A stretch of 64,000 nucleotides of DNA from assembly GCF_013377085.1 (NCBI RefSeq), contig NZ_JACAAX010000011.1:62001-126000 (forward strand). Reading direction: 5' to 3'. The notes below the pieces were generated by a model. It was given only the letters and a program-made list of their open reading frames with translations. It was not told the origin of the DNA and made no database searches. The DNA comes from Rhodoplanes sp. (GTDB taxonomy: Bacteria; Pseudomonadota; Alphaproteobacteria; Rhizobiales; Xanthobacteraceae). A program made the position numbers and the translations under genes. Of the stretch, positions 39,914-48,572 are shown one piece after another. The stretch's first letter is position 1. Each line of letters opens with the position of its first letter.

Positions 39914-41785
39914 ATGGCCTCGCGTCGCACGTCCAAGAACATGAATGGGCTGGTTCTCGGCGCGATCGGCGTCGTCTTCGGCGACATCGGCACGAGCCCG
40001 CTCTACGCCCTCAAAGAGACCTTCGCGGGGCGCCATGCGCTGGAGGTCGAGCCGGCCAGCGTCCTCGGCGTCGTGTCGCTGATGTTCTGGACCATCATGG
40101 TGCTGGTGACGGTGAAATACGTCGCCATCATCATGCGGGCGGACAACCGCGGCGAAGGTGGCAGCCTGGCGCTGCTCGCCCTGGTCACCGACCTGACCAA
40201 GAAGTCACGGCTCGCCTCGGTGGTGACGGCGCTCGGCATCTTCGCCGCGGCGCTGTTTTACGGCGACAGCATGATCACCCCGGCCATCTCGGTGCTCAGC
40301 GCCGTCGAGGGGCTCGAGATCGTCGCGCCGGAGCTCAAGACCTACGTGATCCCGATCACCATCGGGGTGCTGTGCGGCCTGTTCTGGATCCAGCGGCGCG
40401 GCACCGAGCTGATCGGTATCCTGTTCGGGCCGATCATGTGCGTCTGGTTTGCGGTGCTGGCGGTGCTCGGCATCGTCAACATCCTGCACGACCCGACCGT
40501 GATCGCCGCCCTCAACCCGCTCTACGGCGCCGAGCTGATCATCCGGCATCCCTGGCAGAGCTTTCTCGCCCTCGGCGCCATCTTCCTCGCCGTGACGGGC
40601 GGCGAGGCTCTCTATGCCGACATGGGCCATTTCGGCCGCGTGCCGATCCGGCTCGCCTGGTTCGCCTTGGTGCTGCCGGCGCTGGTGCTCAACTATTTCG
40701 GCCAGGCCGCACTGATCCTGCACGACCCCACCACGCTGGAGAACCCGTTCTATCGCCTGGCGCCGGACTGGCTGCTCCTCCCGCTGGTGGTGCTCGCCAC
40801 CGCGGCGACCGTGATCGCCTCCCAGGCCGTCATCTCGGGCGCTTTCTCGGTGGCGCACCAGGCCGTGCAGCTCGGCTATCTGCCGCGTATGGAGATCAAG
40901 CACACCTCGTCGAGCGAGGCCGGCCAGATCTACGTGCCCTTCACCAACTGGACGCTGTTCTTCGCCGTGATCGGGCTCGTCGTCTTCTTCCAGTCCTCGA
41001 GCAATCTCGCCGCCGCCTACGGCATCGCGGTGGCCGGCACCATGATCATCAGCACCATCATGATCTCGTTCGTCGCCGTGAAGGTGTGGAAGTGGCCCAA
41101 ATGGGTGGCGCTGCCGCTGCTCGGGACGCTGCTGCTGATCGACACGCTGTTCCTCGCCTCCAACACCATCAAGATCGGCCAAGGCGGCTGGTTCGCGCTG
41201 GCCATCGCGGCCACGTCCTTCATCACGCTGACCACCTGGAAGCGCGGCCGCGTGCTGCTGCTCGACGCGATGGCCAACAAGACGATGCCGCTCGACGAGT
41301 TCCTGCGCATCAAGGAGCCGAGCGTGCTCCGCGTGAAGAACACCGCCGTCTATCTCACCAGCCGGCCCGAGGGCGTGCCCTCGGCGCTGCTGCACAATCT
41401 CAAGCACAACCAGATCCTGCACGAGCGCAACGTGCTGGTCACGGTGGCCACGGCCGAGATCCCGTTCCTCGAGGAGACGGACAGGACCACGGTGACGAAT
41501 CTCGGCAAGGGGTTCTTCCGCATCCTGGTGCGCTACGGATTCATGGAGCGGCCCGACATTCCGGCCGCGCTCCGGGACGTCTCCGAGCACGGCCTCGACT
41601 TCGATCTGGAGCGGACGACCTTCTTCGTCAGCCGCGAGATCGTGCTGCCGCGGCTGCCGCCCGGCATGGCGGTGTGGCGCGAGCTGTTTTTCAGTTGGAT
41701 GATGCGCAACGCCGTCAGCGCGACGGACTTCTTCCGCATCCCGCCCGAGCGGGTGGTCGAGCTGGGAACGCAGGTGGAGATCTAG
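39914..41785 (+). CDS. kup: Kup potassium uptake transporter
   Basis: Kup is a proton-coupled potassium importer of the inner membrane. The 623-residue product has the family start [20 protein letters not shown], about twelve helices, [15 protein letters not shown] and the [15 protein letters not shown] segment, and a hydrophilic C-terminal domain from about 460. AGAGGGG precedes the ATG. Part of this C-terminal domain ([21 protein letters not shown] region) is echoed by a fragment at 48.4 kb. Confidence 0.95.
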   Translation: MASRRTSKNMNGLVLGAIGVVFGDIGTSPLYALKETFAGRHALEVEPASVLGVVSLMFWTIMVLVTVKYVAIIMRADNRGEGGSLALLALVTDLTKKSRLASVVTALGIFAAALFYGDSMITPAISVLSAVEGLEIVAPELKTYVIPITIGVLCGLFWIQRRGTELIGILFGPIMCVWFAVLAVLGIVNILHDPTVIAALNPLYGAELIIRHPWQSFLALGAIFLAVTGGEALYADMGHFGRVPIRLAWFALVLPALVLNYFGQAALILHDPTTLENPFYRLAPDWLLLPLVVLATAATVIASQAVISGAFSVAHQAVQLGYLPRMEIKHTSSSEAGQIYVPFTNWTLFFAVIGLVVFFQSSSNLAAAYGIAVAGTMIISTIMISFVAVKVWKWPKWVALPLLGTLLLIDTLFLASNTIKIGQGGWFALAIAATSFITLTTWKRGRVLLLDAMANKTMPLDEFLRIKEPSVLRVKNTAVYLTSRPEGVPSALLHNLKHNQILHERNVLVTVATAEIPFLEETDRTTVTNLGKGFFRILVRYGFMERPDIPAALRDVSEHGLDFDLERTTFFVSREIVLPRLPPGMAVWRELFFSWMMRNAVSATDFFRIPPERVVELGTQVEI

Positions 41786-41886
41786 CCCGCGAGGCTGTCA
41801 CGCCGACCTCGCTCGTCGCCGCGCACGGTCCCCGAGACCGGACGTGCAACAGGTCCGCCGTCATGCCCCGCGACGGTGGGGGCATT

Positions 41887-44800
41887 CTACCATGTGTATC
41901 GCGCCGTGCCTTTGCCGGCATAGCTTCTGGTGCTGCCGGAGAATTCGCCTTCGAAGGTTCCGGCGATCGAGAAGCCGCTCAGCCATTTCATTTCGGCGCC
42001 GCCGGTGAGCAGCGCGGAATCGGCGGCCGGCCGTGCGCCGTCGACCGTGAAGCTCGCGCCGGGCAGCGCCTGGAAGGCCGCGGTGACGGGCCGGTCGGTG
42101 TTCGAATCGTGCGCCCAGGCGAGCCGGCCGCGCAGCGTCAGCAGGCCGGCGCCCACCAGAATGCCCTTGTCCACGCGCGCACCGAGCTCGGTGCGGAGAT
42201 TGGTCGTGGTCTGCGCGGCGTAAGCGAGGGCGAACTGGTCGCTGCCGGCGGCCGCGCTCTCGGTGTAGCCGGGCAGATGGAAGCTGGTGACCTGCAGCGC
42301 CGTATAGGGCGTCACGCCGAACGTGGTCGCGGGCCACGGTGAGAGGCGCCAGCCCGCTTCTGCGCGCGCCGCAAACGTGCTGGCCTTGAAGGTCCCGGTC
42401 AGCTTGTCGGTTCCCGATACCATCACCGAGCGGTCGGTGGTGACGTCCTGCCAGCCGTAGGCGAGCGTCGCGGCGACATAGGCCGGCCCGATGCCGCGCC
42501 GGCCGTAGAGGCCGGCGTGGAACAGGTCGGCACGGCCGCTGCCGAGCCCGTCCGACAGCGAGAAGTTGAACCCCGCGCCGGCGAGCGCGAAACCGACGAG
42601 CGTGTCCGGCGACGCGCGATAATCGGCGCCGACCACGGTGCCGTAGACGCGGCTGGTGGTGGTGCTGGTGCCGGTGCTGGCACTGCCGTTCACCGTGCTC
42701 GATCCGCCGTAGCCGGAGGCCCATACGCCCCAGCGACCGTCGAACGAGCGGTCGCGCGGCGTCACCGCGGCGTAAGCCTCGCGGACCTTGGCGTTGCGTT
42801 TGTCCCCCGCGGCATAGGGGAGCGCGTCCTCCTCCTCGGTGAACGCGCTCACGCCGCGCTCGCTGCCCGGATTGGCGGCGAACGGATCGAGCAGCGTGAT
42901 GAACTGCTGCATGGCGGTGAACGATGCCTGCGTGCCGGCGGCGCCCGGCTGGCCCGAAATCTGGTTCAGCGCGCGGCCGAGCTGCGGCCCGCTCATGTTC
43001 AGGAGCACGTCGAAGCCGGCCGGCGGCGTCGCGCCGCTCTCGACCGCCCTGTTGATGCCGGAGGCGACGTTGGTCTGGTTGCCGCTCGCACCTTGCGGCA
43101 GCACCAGCGTGCCCGGATCGAGCACCAGATAGGCGTTGGTGGGATCGTAAGCGAGATGCGGATTGCGCACGCCGGAGCCGAAGCTGCCCGTGACGGTGAG
43201 CCCGGCGAACTGCGTGCCGCCGAAGCCGCCGGCCGCGTTGACGATCGTGTAGGTCCGCGAGCGGAAGCTGCCGGGCAGCGCCACCGCCTGCACAGTCGCG
43301 CCGGACAGGGTCGCGACGCCGGTGACATCGGTGCGGTCGGCCGCGGTCGGCGACACCTCGACCCGGTAGGTCGAGCCGGCCGCGAAGGTGAGGTTGCCGG
43401 CGACCGTGATGGTGCCGATCGAGTTGCCGGGCGCGAGCGTACCGCCGCCCGCGATCGTGGTCGTCGGCACGATGCCGGCGCCGCCGAGCGTCGCGCCATT
43501 GTTCACCGTCACGCCGCTCGAGGCGGCGATCGAGCCGTCGACGCTCAACGTGCCGCCGTTCACGACGGTCGCGCCGGTGTAGGTGTTGGTCGCCGACAAA
43601 GTCAGCGTGCCGGTGCCGGTCTTGATCAGCGAAGTTCCGGTCGTGAGCCCGTCGCCGGTCAGCACGCCGGTCACCTCGGTCGACAAATTGTTGCTGCCGA
43701 CCGTCAGTTCTGCGCTGTTGAGGTCGAAGCGGCCGCCGCCGGCGAGCGAGCCGGCGGTGATTCGGCCGTCGCTGGCCGGGCCGGGGGTCCAGAAGTTGAC
43801 GACGGCGCCGCTTCCGCTGTTGATCAGTTGCGCGCTGCCGGCCGTCGAGTTGCCGTCGAACAGCACGGTGCCCGAGTTGGTGATGACGGCGCTACCGGCT
43901 GTCGTGTTGCCATAAAACGTCAACTGATTGTTATTGACGATCGATGCAGTGCCGGCCGTGCTGGTGTCGTTAAACTCGATCGTGCCGCCGGCGTTGTTAG
44001 TGATCGATGCGCTGCCGGCCGAGGCGCTGTTGGCATAGGCCAACGTGGCGTTGTTGGTCACCGTGCTCGATGCAATGCTGCCCACGATGGTCAGATTGCC
44101 GGCGTTGACCGTGGTGGCACCGGTATAGGTATTCGTCCCGGACAGGGTCAGCGTGCCGGCACCGGTCTTAGTCAGGCCGCCGGTGCCGGTCAAAGCTTGG
44201 CTGAGCGCGAACGTGTTGGCGGCGCTGGCGATCTCCAATGTGCCGCCGCCTGTGCCCAGGCTGATGGCGCGCGCTGTCGAGGTGAAGGTCGTGCCAGCGA
44301 CCTGCAAGGTGCCACCGGTGAAAGTGAGGCCGCCGGCCGCGGCACCGAGATTGGCATCGGATGACACGCTGACGGTGCCACCGGCGAAGGTCGTGCCGCC
44401 GGTATAGGTATTGGTGCCGGAGAGCGTCAGCGTGCCGGTGCCGGTCTTCACCAGCGAGGCGCCGGTGCCGCCATGGGCGCCGCCGTCGGCGATCACGCCG
44501 CTGAACGTGGTCGACAGGTTGTTGGAGCCGACCGTCAGCGCGTTGGCGCCGAGAGAGAGCGTGCCGTTGCCCGCGATCGAGCCGGCCGAAACCTTGTTGT
44601 CGCCATTCGGGCCGGAGCCGTAAGAGAAATCGAAGGCAGCGTTTGCCGCGTTGTTGATCAACTGCGCGTTGCCGGCGGTAGAGTTCTCGTAGAAATAGGT
44701 CTTGCCGCCGGAACTGTTGGTAATCTTTGCGTTGCCGCCCGTGCTGATGTTGTAGAAAAACGTCGTACCGTTGGTGTTATCGATGGCGGCGTTGTCGGCA

Positions 44801-46284
44801 GAGCTGAAGCTCTTGAAGTACATATAGGAGTTGTTGGTGAAGCTGGCGCTCCCCGCCGTGCTATTATCAAAAAAGTTCAGATAAGAATTATTGCCATTAG
44901 TGATGGTGGCGCTGCCAGCCGTGCTGCTGGAGAAGAAATTTATGTAGATAGGAACGGCGGCGTTACTGCTGGTAATGGTGGCACTGCCCGCCGAACTTGA
45001 GCCGTAGAAACTCAGGTTGGCATTGTTGGTGATGGTGGCGCTGCCCGCCGAGCCGTAGAAACCCAGGTTGGCATTGTTGGTGATGGTGGCATTGCCAGCC
45101 GTGGCGGTGTTGTTGAAATTCAGTGTGTGGTTGTTTGTAATGACGGCATTGCCTGCCGAACTTGAGCCGTAGAAATCCAGGTCGGCATTGTTAGTGATAG
45201 TTGCATGATCGGCTGAACTGCTGTTGGTGAACAACAGGTTGTTGTTGGTGGTGATGGTGGCGCTGCCTGCCGTGCTGTTGTTGTAGAAAATCGTGAGGCC
45301 ATCGTTCGTGATCGTCGTGATGCCGCTTGTGTTGGCGTTGACGATCTTGAACAAGCTTCCACTACCGACGGTGACCGCCCCCAGAATGGAGCCAACCCCA
45401 CCGGTGGTATTGCCAAGCCACAGTTCGCTGCCGACGCCGCTGATGGTGGTGCCGCCGGTATAGGTATTGGCGCCGGACAGTATCAGTGTGCCCGTGCCGG
45501 TCTTGACCAGCGAGCCGCTGCCGGAGATGACGCCGCTCACCTCGGTCGAGAGATTGTTGCTGCCGACCGTCAGTTCGTTGGCGCCGAGGATATAATTGCC
45601 GGCCCCGGCGATCGAACCCGCGCTGACCTTGTGGTCGCCGTTGGGCCCCGTCGTATTCGAGAAATCGACCGTTCCACCGCCATTGTTGGTAAGGGTGGCG
45701 AGTCCGGCCGTAGCGTTGCCGAAGAAGTTGAGCGTGCGGTTGTTGGTGATCGTGGCGTGGTCGGCCGAACTGGAGGCGTTGAAGTAAAGCATGTAGTTGT
45801 TGGTGATAGTGGCAGTACCCGCCAGGCTGGTGTCGTAGAAGTCCAGCTCGTTGCTGGTGGTGATGGTGGCGCTGCCGGCCGTGCTGCTGCCCAAGAACGT
45901 CAGCAAATCGATGTTGTTGATGGTGACGCTTCCGCCGTTAACGGCAATGCCGGCGCCGTTAAATTGCAACGTGGCGCTGGAGTTGAACGTGTAGGCCGAT
46001 GCCCCCGCATTGAACGTCCAGCCGCCCAAGGTTGCGTTGTTGTTGATGGTCAGCGCCGTTGTGGCCGAGGTGTCGAAATACGCCGTGCCGGTCGGCACGC
46101 TGCCCGTGCTCCAGTTTGTGCCGGTGTTGAGGTCGGCGGTGCCCGGATTGGCGAGCCAGGTCGCGTCCTGCGCCCGCGCCGGACCCGTCGGCGGCATCAC
46201 CGCGGCCATGGCTAATGCCGAGGACGCCAGCAGGGCGGCCCGCACGCGCCGCCGCCGCTCGTTCTGTTGTTCGATATTGATCAC
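41887..46284 (-). CDS. Giant repeat-rich autotransporter (type V secretion)
   Basis: The 1465-residue protein has a signal peptide (to about residue 39, PARAQ), a passenger of beta-helix repeats and a C-terminal beta-barrel (about 1190-1465) ending in YTW. About twenty units of 18-22 residues with the core S(T/S)AGSATITNN plus an aromatic-rich tail (LxFYGS) lie at about 133-210, 319-555 and 740-870. Four PATR motifs (KTGTGTLTLSGTNTYTGGTT type) and three VGSNNLST modules separate the blocks. It starts at GTG 46284, with GGGGAGG upstream. The repeat blocks are much richer in A and T than the surroundings. Likely an adhesin; ligand unknown. Confidence 0.9.
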   Translation of the reverse strand: MINIEQQNERRRRVRAALLASSALAMAAVMPPTGPARAQDATWLANPGTADLNTGTNWSTGSVPTGTAYFDTSATTALTINNNATLGGWTFNAGASAYTFNSSATLQFNGAGIAVNGGSVTINNIDLLTFLGSSTAGSATITTSNELDFYDTSLAGTATITNNYMLYFNASSSADHATITNNRTLNFFGNATAGLATLTNNGGGTVDFSNTTGPNGDHKVSAGSIAGAGNYILGANELTVGSNNLSTEVSGVISGSGSLVKTGTGTLILSGANTYTGGTTISGVGSELWLGNTTGGVGSILGAVTVGSGSLFKIVNANTSGITTITNDGLTIFYNNSTAGSATITTNNNLLFTNSSSADHATITNNADLDFYGSSSAGNAVITNNHTLNFNNTATAGNATITNNANLGFYGSAGSATITNNANLSFYGSSSAGSATITSSNAAVPIYINFFSSSTAGSATITNGNNSYLNFFDNSTAGSASFTNNSYMYFKSFSSADNAAIDNTNGTTFFYNISTGGNAKITNSSGGKTYFYENSTAGNAQLINNAANAAFDFSYGSGPNGDNKVSAGSIAGNGTLSLGANALTVGSNNLSTTFSGVIADGGAHGGTGASLVKTGTGTLTLSGTNTYTGGTTFAGGTVSVSSDANLGAAAGGLTFTGGTLQVAGTTFTSTARAISLGTGGGTLEIASAANTFALSQALTGTGGLTKTGAGTLTLSGTNTYTGATTVNAGNLTIVGSIASSTVTNNATLAYANSASAGSASITNNAGGTIEFNDTSTAGTASIVNNNQLTFYGNTTAGSAVITNSGTVLFDGNSTAGSAQLINSGSGAVVNFWTPGPASDGRITAGSLAGGGRFDLNSAELTVGSNNLSTEVTGVLTGDGLTTGTSLIKTGTGTLTLSATNTYTGATVVNGGTLSVDGSIAASSGVTVNNGATLGGAGIVPTTTIAGGGTLAPGNSIGTITVAGNLTFAAGSTYRVEVSPTAADRTDVTGVATLSGATVQAVALPGSFRSRTYTIVNAAGGFGGTQFAGLTVTGSFGSGVRNPHLAYDPTNAYLVLDPGTLVLPQGASGNQTNVASGINRAVESGATPPAGFDVLLNMSGPQLGRALNQISGQPGAAGTQASFTAMQQFITLLDPFAANPGSERGVSAFTEEEDALPYAAGDKRNAKVREAYAAVTPRDRSFDGRWGVWASGYGGSSTVNGSASTGTSTTTSRVYGTVVGADYRASPDTLVGFALAGAGFNFSLSDGLGSGRADLFHAGLYGRRGIGPAYVAATLAYGWQDVTTDRSVMVSGTDKLTGTFKASTFAARAEAGWRLSPWPATTFGVTPYTALQVTSFHLPGYTESAAAGSDQFALAYAAQTTTNLRTELGARVDKGILVGAGLLTLRGRLAWAHDSNTDRPVTAAFQALPGASFTVDGARPAADSALLTGGAEMKWLSGFSIAGTFEGEFSGSTRSYAGKGTARYTW
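43675..44067 (-). repeat. Autotransporter repeat block 3
   Basis: About five degenerate units of 57-66 bases encode STAGSAxITN-type segments (residues about 740-870). They are more diverged than those of block 2. Confidence 0.6.
44620..45330 (-). repeat. Autotransporter repeat block 2 (longest)
   Basis: About twelve units encode (S/T)AGxATITNN-type segments (residues about 319-555). The DNA is rich in GTTGTTGGTGATGG-like words on the plus strand, so copy number may change by slippage or recombination. Confidence 0.75.
45655..45888 (-). repeat. Autotransporter repeat block 1
   Basis: Four units encode STAGSATITTSNELDFYDT-like segments (residues about 133-210), followed by a TTGPNGDHKVSAGSIAG module that recurs after block 2. 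Confidence 0.65.
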
Positions 46285-46431
46285 CGCCGGGCCTCCCCGT
46301 TCGCCATCTCGGGCCCGCCGCCCCTGACAGGGGACAGGGCGGACCTCGGTTCCGGCCCCCGGGAAGGCCCGGCGGCATCGCGATGGTGGGAAACGGCGCT
46401 CGCGAAGTCCTGAAAGGGCGCGAATGCGGTT

Positions 46432-46454
46432 CTGAAATTTCCCTGAAATTTGCC
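46432..46454. promoter_or_regulatory. Direct-repeat regulator site between autotransporter and TPR regulator
   Basis: CTGAAATTTCCC and CTGAAATTTGCC start 11 bases apart, one helical turn, in the divergent promoter region. OmpR/CadC-type winged helices bind head-to-tail repeats with this period, so the adjacent regulator is a plausible binder. Confidence 0.5.
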
Positions 46455-46543
46455 TTTTCGGACCGGGCTAGTTACCGTCGAGCCACACTCATGCTGGATT
46501 GGCGCGCGGCATTCGGGTCCGAACAGGCTCCGGACGGTGGGAC

Positions 46544-48313
46544 ATGCTTCGGTTCGACGGCTTTCGACTCGACCCCGACCGGGCGGAGCTGCGCGGCGCC
46601 GACGGCGGCGCCGTGAAGCTGCGTCCGAAAACCTTCGATATCCTGCGGCTGCTCGTCGCCAATGCGGGCCGGATCCTCAGCAAGCAGGAGCTGATGGAGG
46701 CGGTCTGGCCGAACGTCCATGTCGGCGAGGACAACCTGTTCCAGTGCATCCGCGAGATCCGGGCGGCGCTGGGCGACGACACGCGGCAGGTGGTCAAGCT
46801 CGTGTCCGGCCGCGGCTACCTGTTCACGGCCGCGGTCTCGGTCGAGCCGGCCGACGGTGGTGCAACCCCGGCCGAACCGTCCGGGCCGGCTCCGGGCATG
46901 CCGAACGAGCCGCAAGCCGGTGCGCGGCAAGCCGATGCGGGGCAAGCCGATGCGGGAGCCGTGCCCGCACGCGCGAAATCGCGGTGGCGCCAGTTCTGGC
47001 CCGTGCCGGCGGCGGTCGGCGCGCTGGCGGGGCTTTGCGCGGTCGTCGGAATCGCCGTCGCGGCGTCGGTCTTGCGGCCCGACGCCATCTTCCGACGGAC
47101 GCCGCCGACGATCGCGATGATGCCTATCGTCGACACGAGCCCGGATCGCCAGGGTGCCGCGATGGCGGCCGGCGTCACCGACCGCCTGACCGACGGCCTG
47201 GCCAGGATCGACAATATCCGCGTGCTGGCGCCGCAGACCAAAGCTGCGGCTGCGGCGCCCGAGCCGGCGTCGGCGCGACCCGTCCAGGCCGATGTCCTGA
47301 TCCAGGGCGAACTCGAAAGAAACCCGCAGGCGTGGACCTTGCGGGCGCGCATGATCAAGCCCGCCACCGGCGAGATTCAAGCCGTCGCCACGGTGTCGGT
47401 CGGCGTCGACGCGGCGGACCTGCCGCTCCAGCAGTCGCGGCTGGCCGCCGGCGCGGGCGACCTGCTGGCGCGCCGCCTCAATGCTCTTCTCGATTCCGGT
47501 GGGGAGCCGCCCGCGCGCGGCAGCGCGCACGCCGGCCAGGCCAAGGTGGCGATCGAGCAGGCCGTCGCCTCGATCAACCAGACGACCCGCGAGCGCTTCG
47601 CCACGGCGCAGACGATGCTGGACAAGGCGCTCGCTTCCGACCCCGGCAATGTCGACCTGGAGGTCACGCTGGCTGCGCTTCAACTGCGCGGTATCCAGAT
47701 GGTCTGGTACGGCCCGGAGGAGGCGCGCGCGGCGGAGAGCACGGCCGGCGCGATCCTGGAGCGCGCCCTGCGGGCGAAGCCCAACTCGATTCCCGTGCTC
47801 GAGACCTACTGCCGCTTTCTCAGCGCGACCAATCGCTTCGCCGAAAGCCTCGTGGCCTGTGCAAGGGCGCTGAGCTTCGATCCGTGGAACGGCCTCGCCC
47901 TCTACCTCGTCGGGCTGGGGCAGCTTCACCTGGGCCGCTTCGAGGACGCGCTGGCGACCTTCCGGCAGGCCGACCGTTTCGACACGCCGCCGGTGTCGCG
48001 CTGGACATGGCTGCTCGGCGCCGGATGGGCGAACCTGATGCTGGACCACGGCGCGGAGGCGGCGCCATGGATCGAGCGGTCGATCGCCATCACGCCGGGA
48101 ACCGGGCGCTCGCACATGCTGCTCGCCGCAGCCTACCAGCAGGCCGGCCGCACCGAAGAGGCCCGCGCCGCCATGCGGGAGGGCTTGCGGCTGCGGCCCG
48201 GCACGACGGCGCTCAATGTCGCGCCGCCGACCAAGAATGCCAGTCCGGTCTATGTCGCAACAGCCGAACGGATCATCCAGCAGATGATCGCGGCCGGATT
48301 GCCGGAGCGCTGA
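46544..48313 (+). CDS. Winged-helix regulator with TolB-like and TPR domains (CadC-type)
   Basis: From ATG 46544 (GGTGGG upstream) the product has 589 residues. An OmpR-type winged helix (about 1-95, with LRPKTFDILRLLVANAG, shortened, and GRGYLF) is followed by a Pro/Ala-rich linker with repeats of QADAG, one membrane helix (about 151-175), a TolB/FlgO-like domain (from IAMMPIVDTSPD) and a C-terminal TPR region. Membrane-bound CadC-like regulators of this build sense periplasmic conditions and bind DNA directly. It is divergent from the autotransporter gene, its most likely target. Confidence 0.85.
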   Translation: MLRFDGFRLDPDRAELRGADGGAVKLRPKTFDILRLLVANAGRILSKQELMEAVWPNVHVGEDNLFQCIREIRAALGDDTRQVVKLVSGRGYLFTAAVSVEPADGGATPAEPSGPAPGMPNEPQAGARQADAGQADAGAVPARAKSRWRQFWPVPAAVGALAGLCAVVGIAVAASVLRPDAIFRRTPPTIAMMPIVDTSPDRQGAAMAAGVTDRLTDGLARIDNIRVLAPQTKAAAAAPEPASARPVQADVLIQGELERNPQAWTLRARMIKPATGEIQAVATVSVGVDAADLPLQQSRLAAGAGDLLARRLNALLDSGGEPPARGSAHAGQAKVAIEQAVASINQTTRERFATAQTMLDKALASDPGNVDLEVTLAALQLRGIQMVWYGPEEARAAESTAGAILERALRAKPNSIPVLETYCRFLSATNRFAESLVACARALSFDPWNGLALYLVGLGQLHLGRFEDALATFRQADRFDTPPVSRWTWLLGAGWANLMLDHGAEAAPWIERSIAITPGTGRSHMLLAAAYQQAGRTEEARAAMREGLRLRPGTTALNVAPPTKNASPVYVATAERIIQQMIAAGLPER

Positions 48314-48382
48314 ACCCGGCCGGCCGCTGATCGCGCTGCGACCGAAGGCTGGACCTGTCGGCGCCCCCCGAACCGCGATCCT

Positions 48383-48541
48383 AAGGGCTTCTACCGCATC
48401 ATGGTGCGCTACGGTTTCATGGAGCGGCCCGACATCCCGGCCGCGCTCCTCCATGTCTCGGCGAAGGGCCTCGAGTTCGACCTCGACCGGACGACCTTCT
48501 TCGTCAGAGCCTCGCTCCCGAGTACCAAGGGCCGTATTTGA
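48383..48541 (+). pseudogene. Remnant of a second kup gene
   Basis: Translation gives [20 protein letters not shown], then ALLHVSAKGLEFDLDRTTFFV, which matches the Kup C-terminal domain ([20 protein letters not shown] in the intact gene at about 41508-41632). DNA identity over about 125 bases is high but not complete. After FFV the match stops and the frame ends within nine codons. Nothing else of kup is present around it, so this is a fragment of another kup copy. Confidence 0.85.
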
Positions 48542-48572
48542 TCAACCAGCGCGGCGTAGCCGCGCCGGCCCG

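Noticed and set aside
42517-44364. 615-codon open frame antisense to the autotransporter
   Set aside because: Low-complexity shadow of the repeat passenger and barrel; no ribosome site.
44620-45330. CRISPR-like spaced repeats
   Set aside because: The repeats are degenerate, lie in frame in one long coding sequence and have no constant direct repeat or cas genes.
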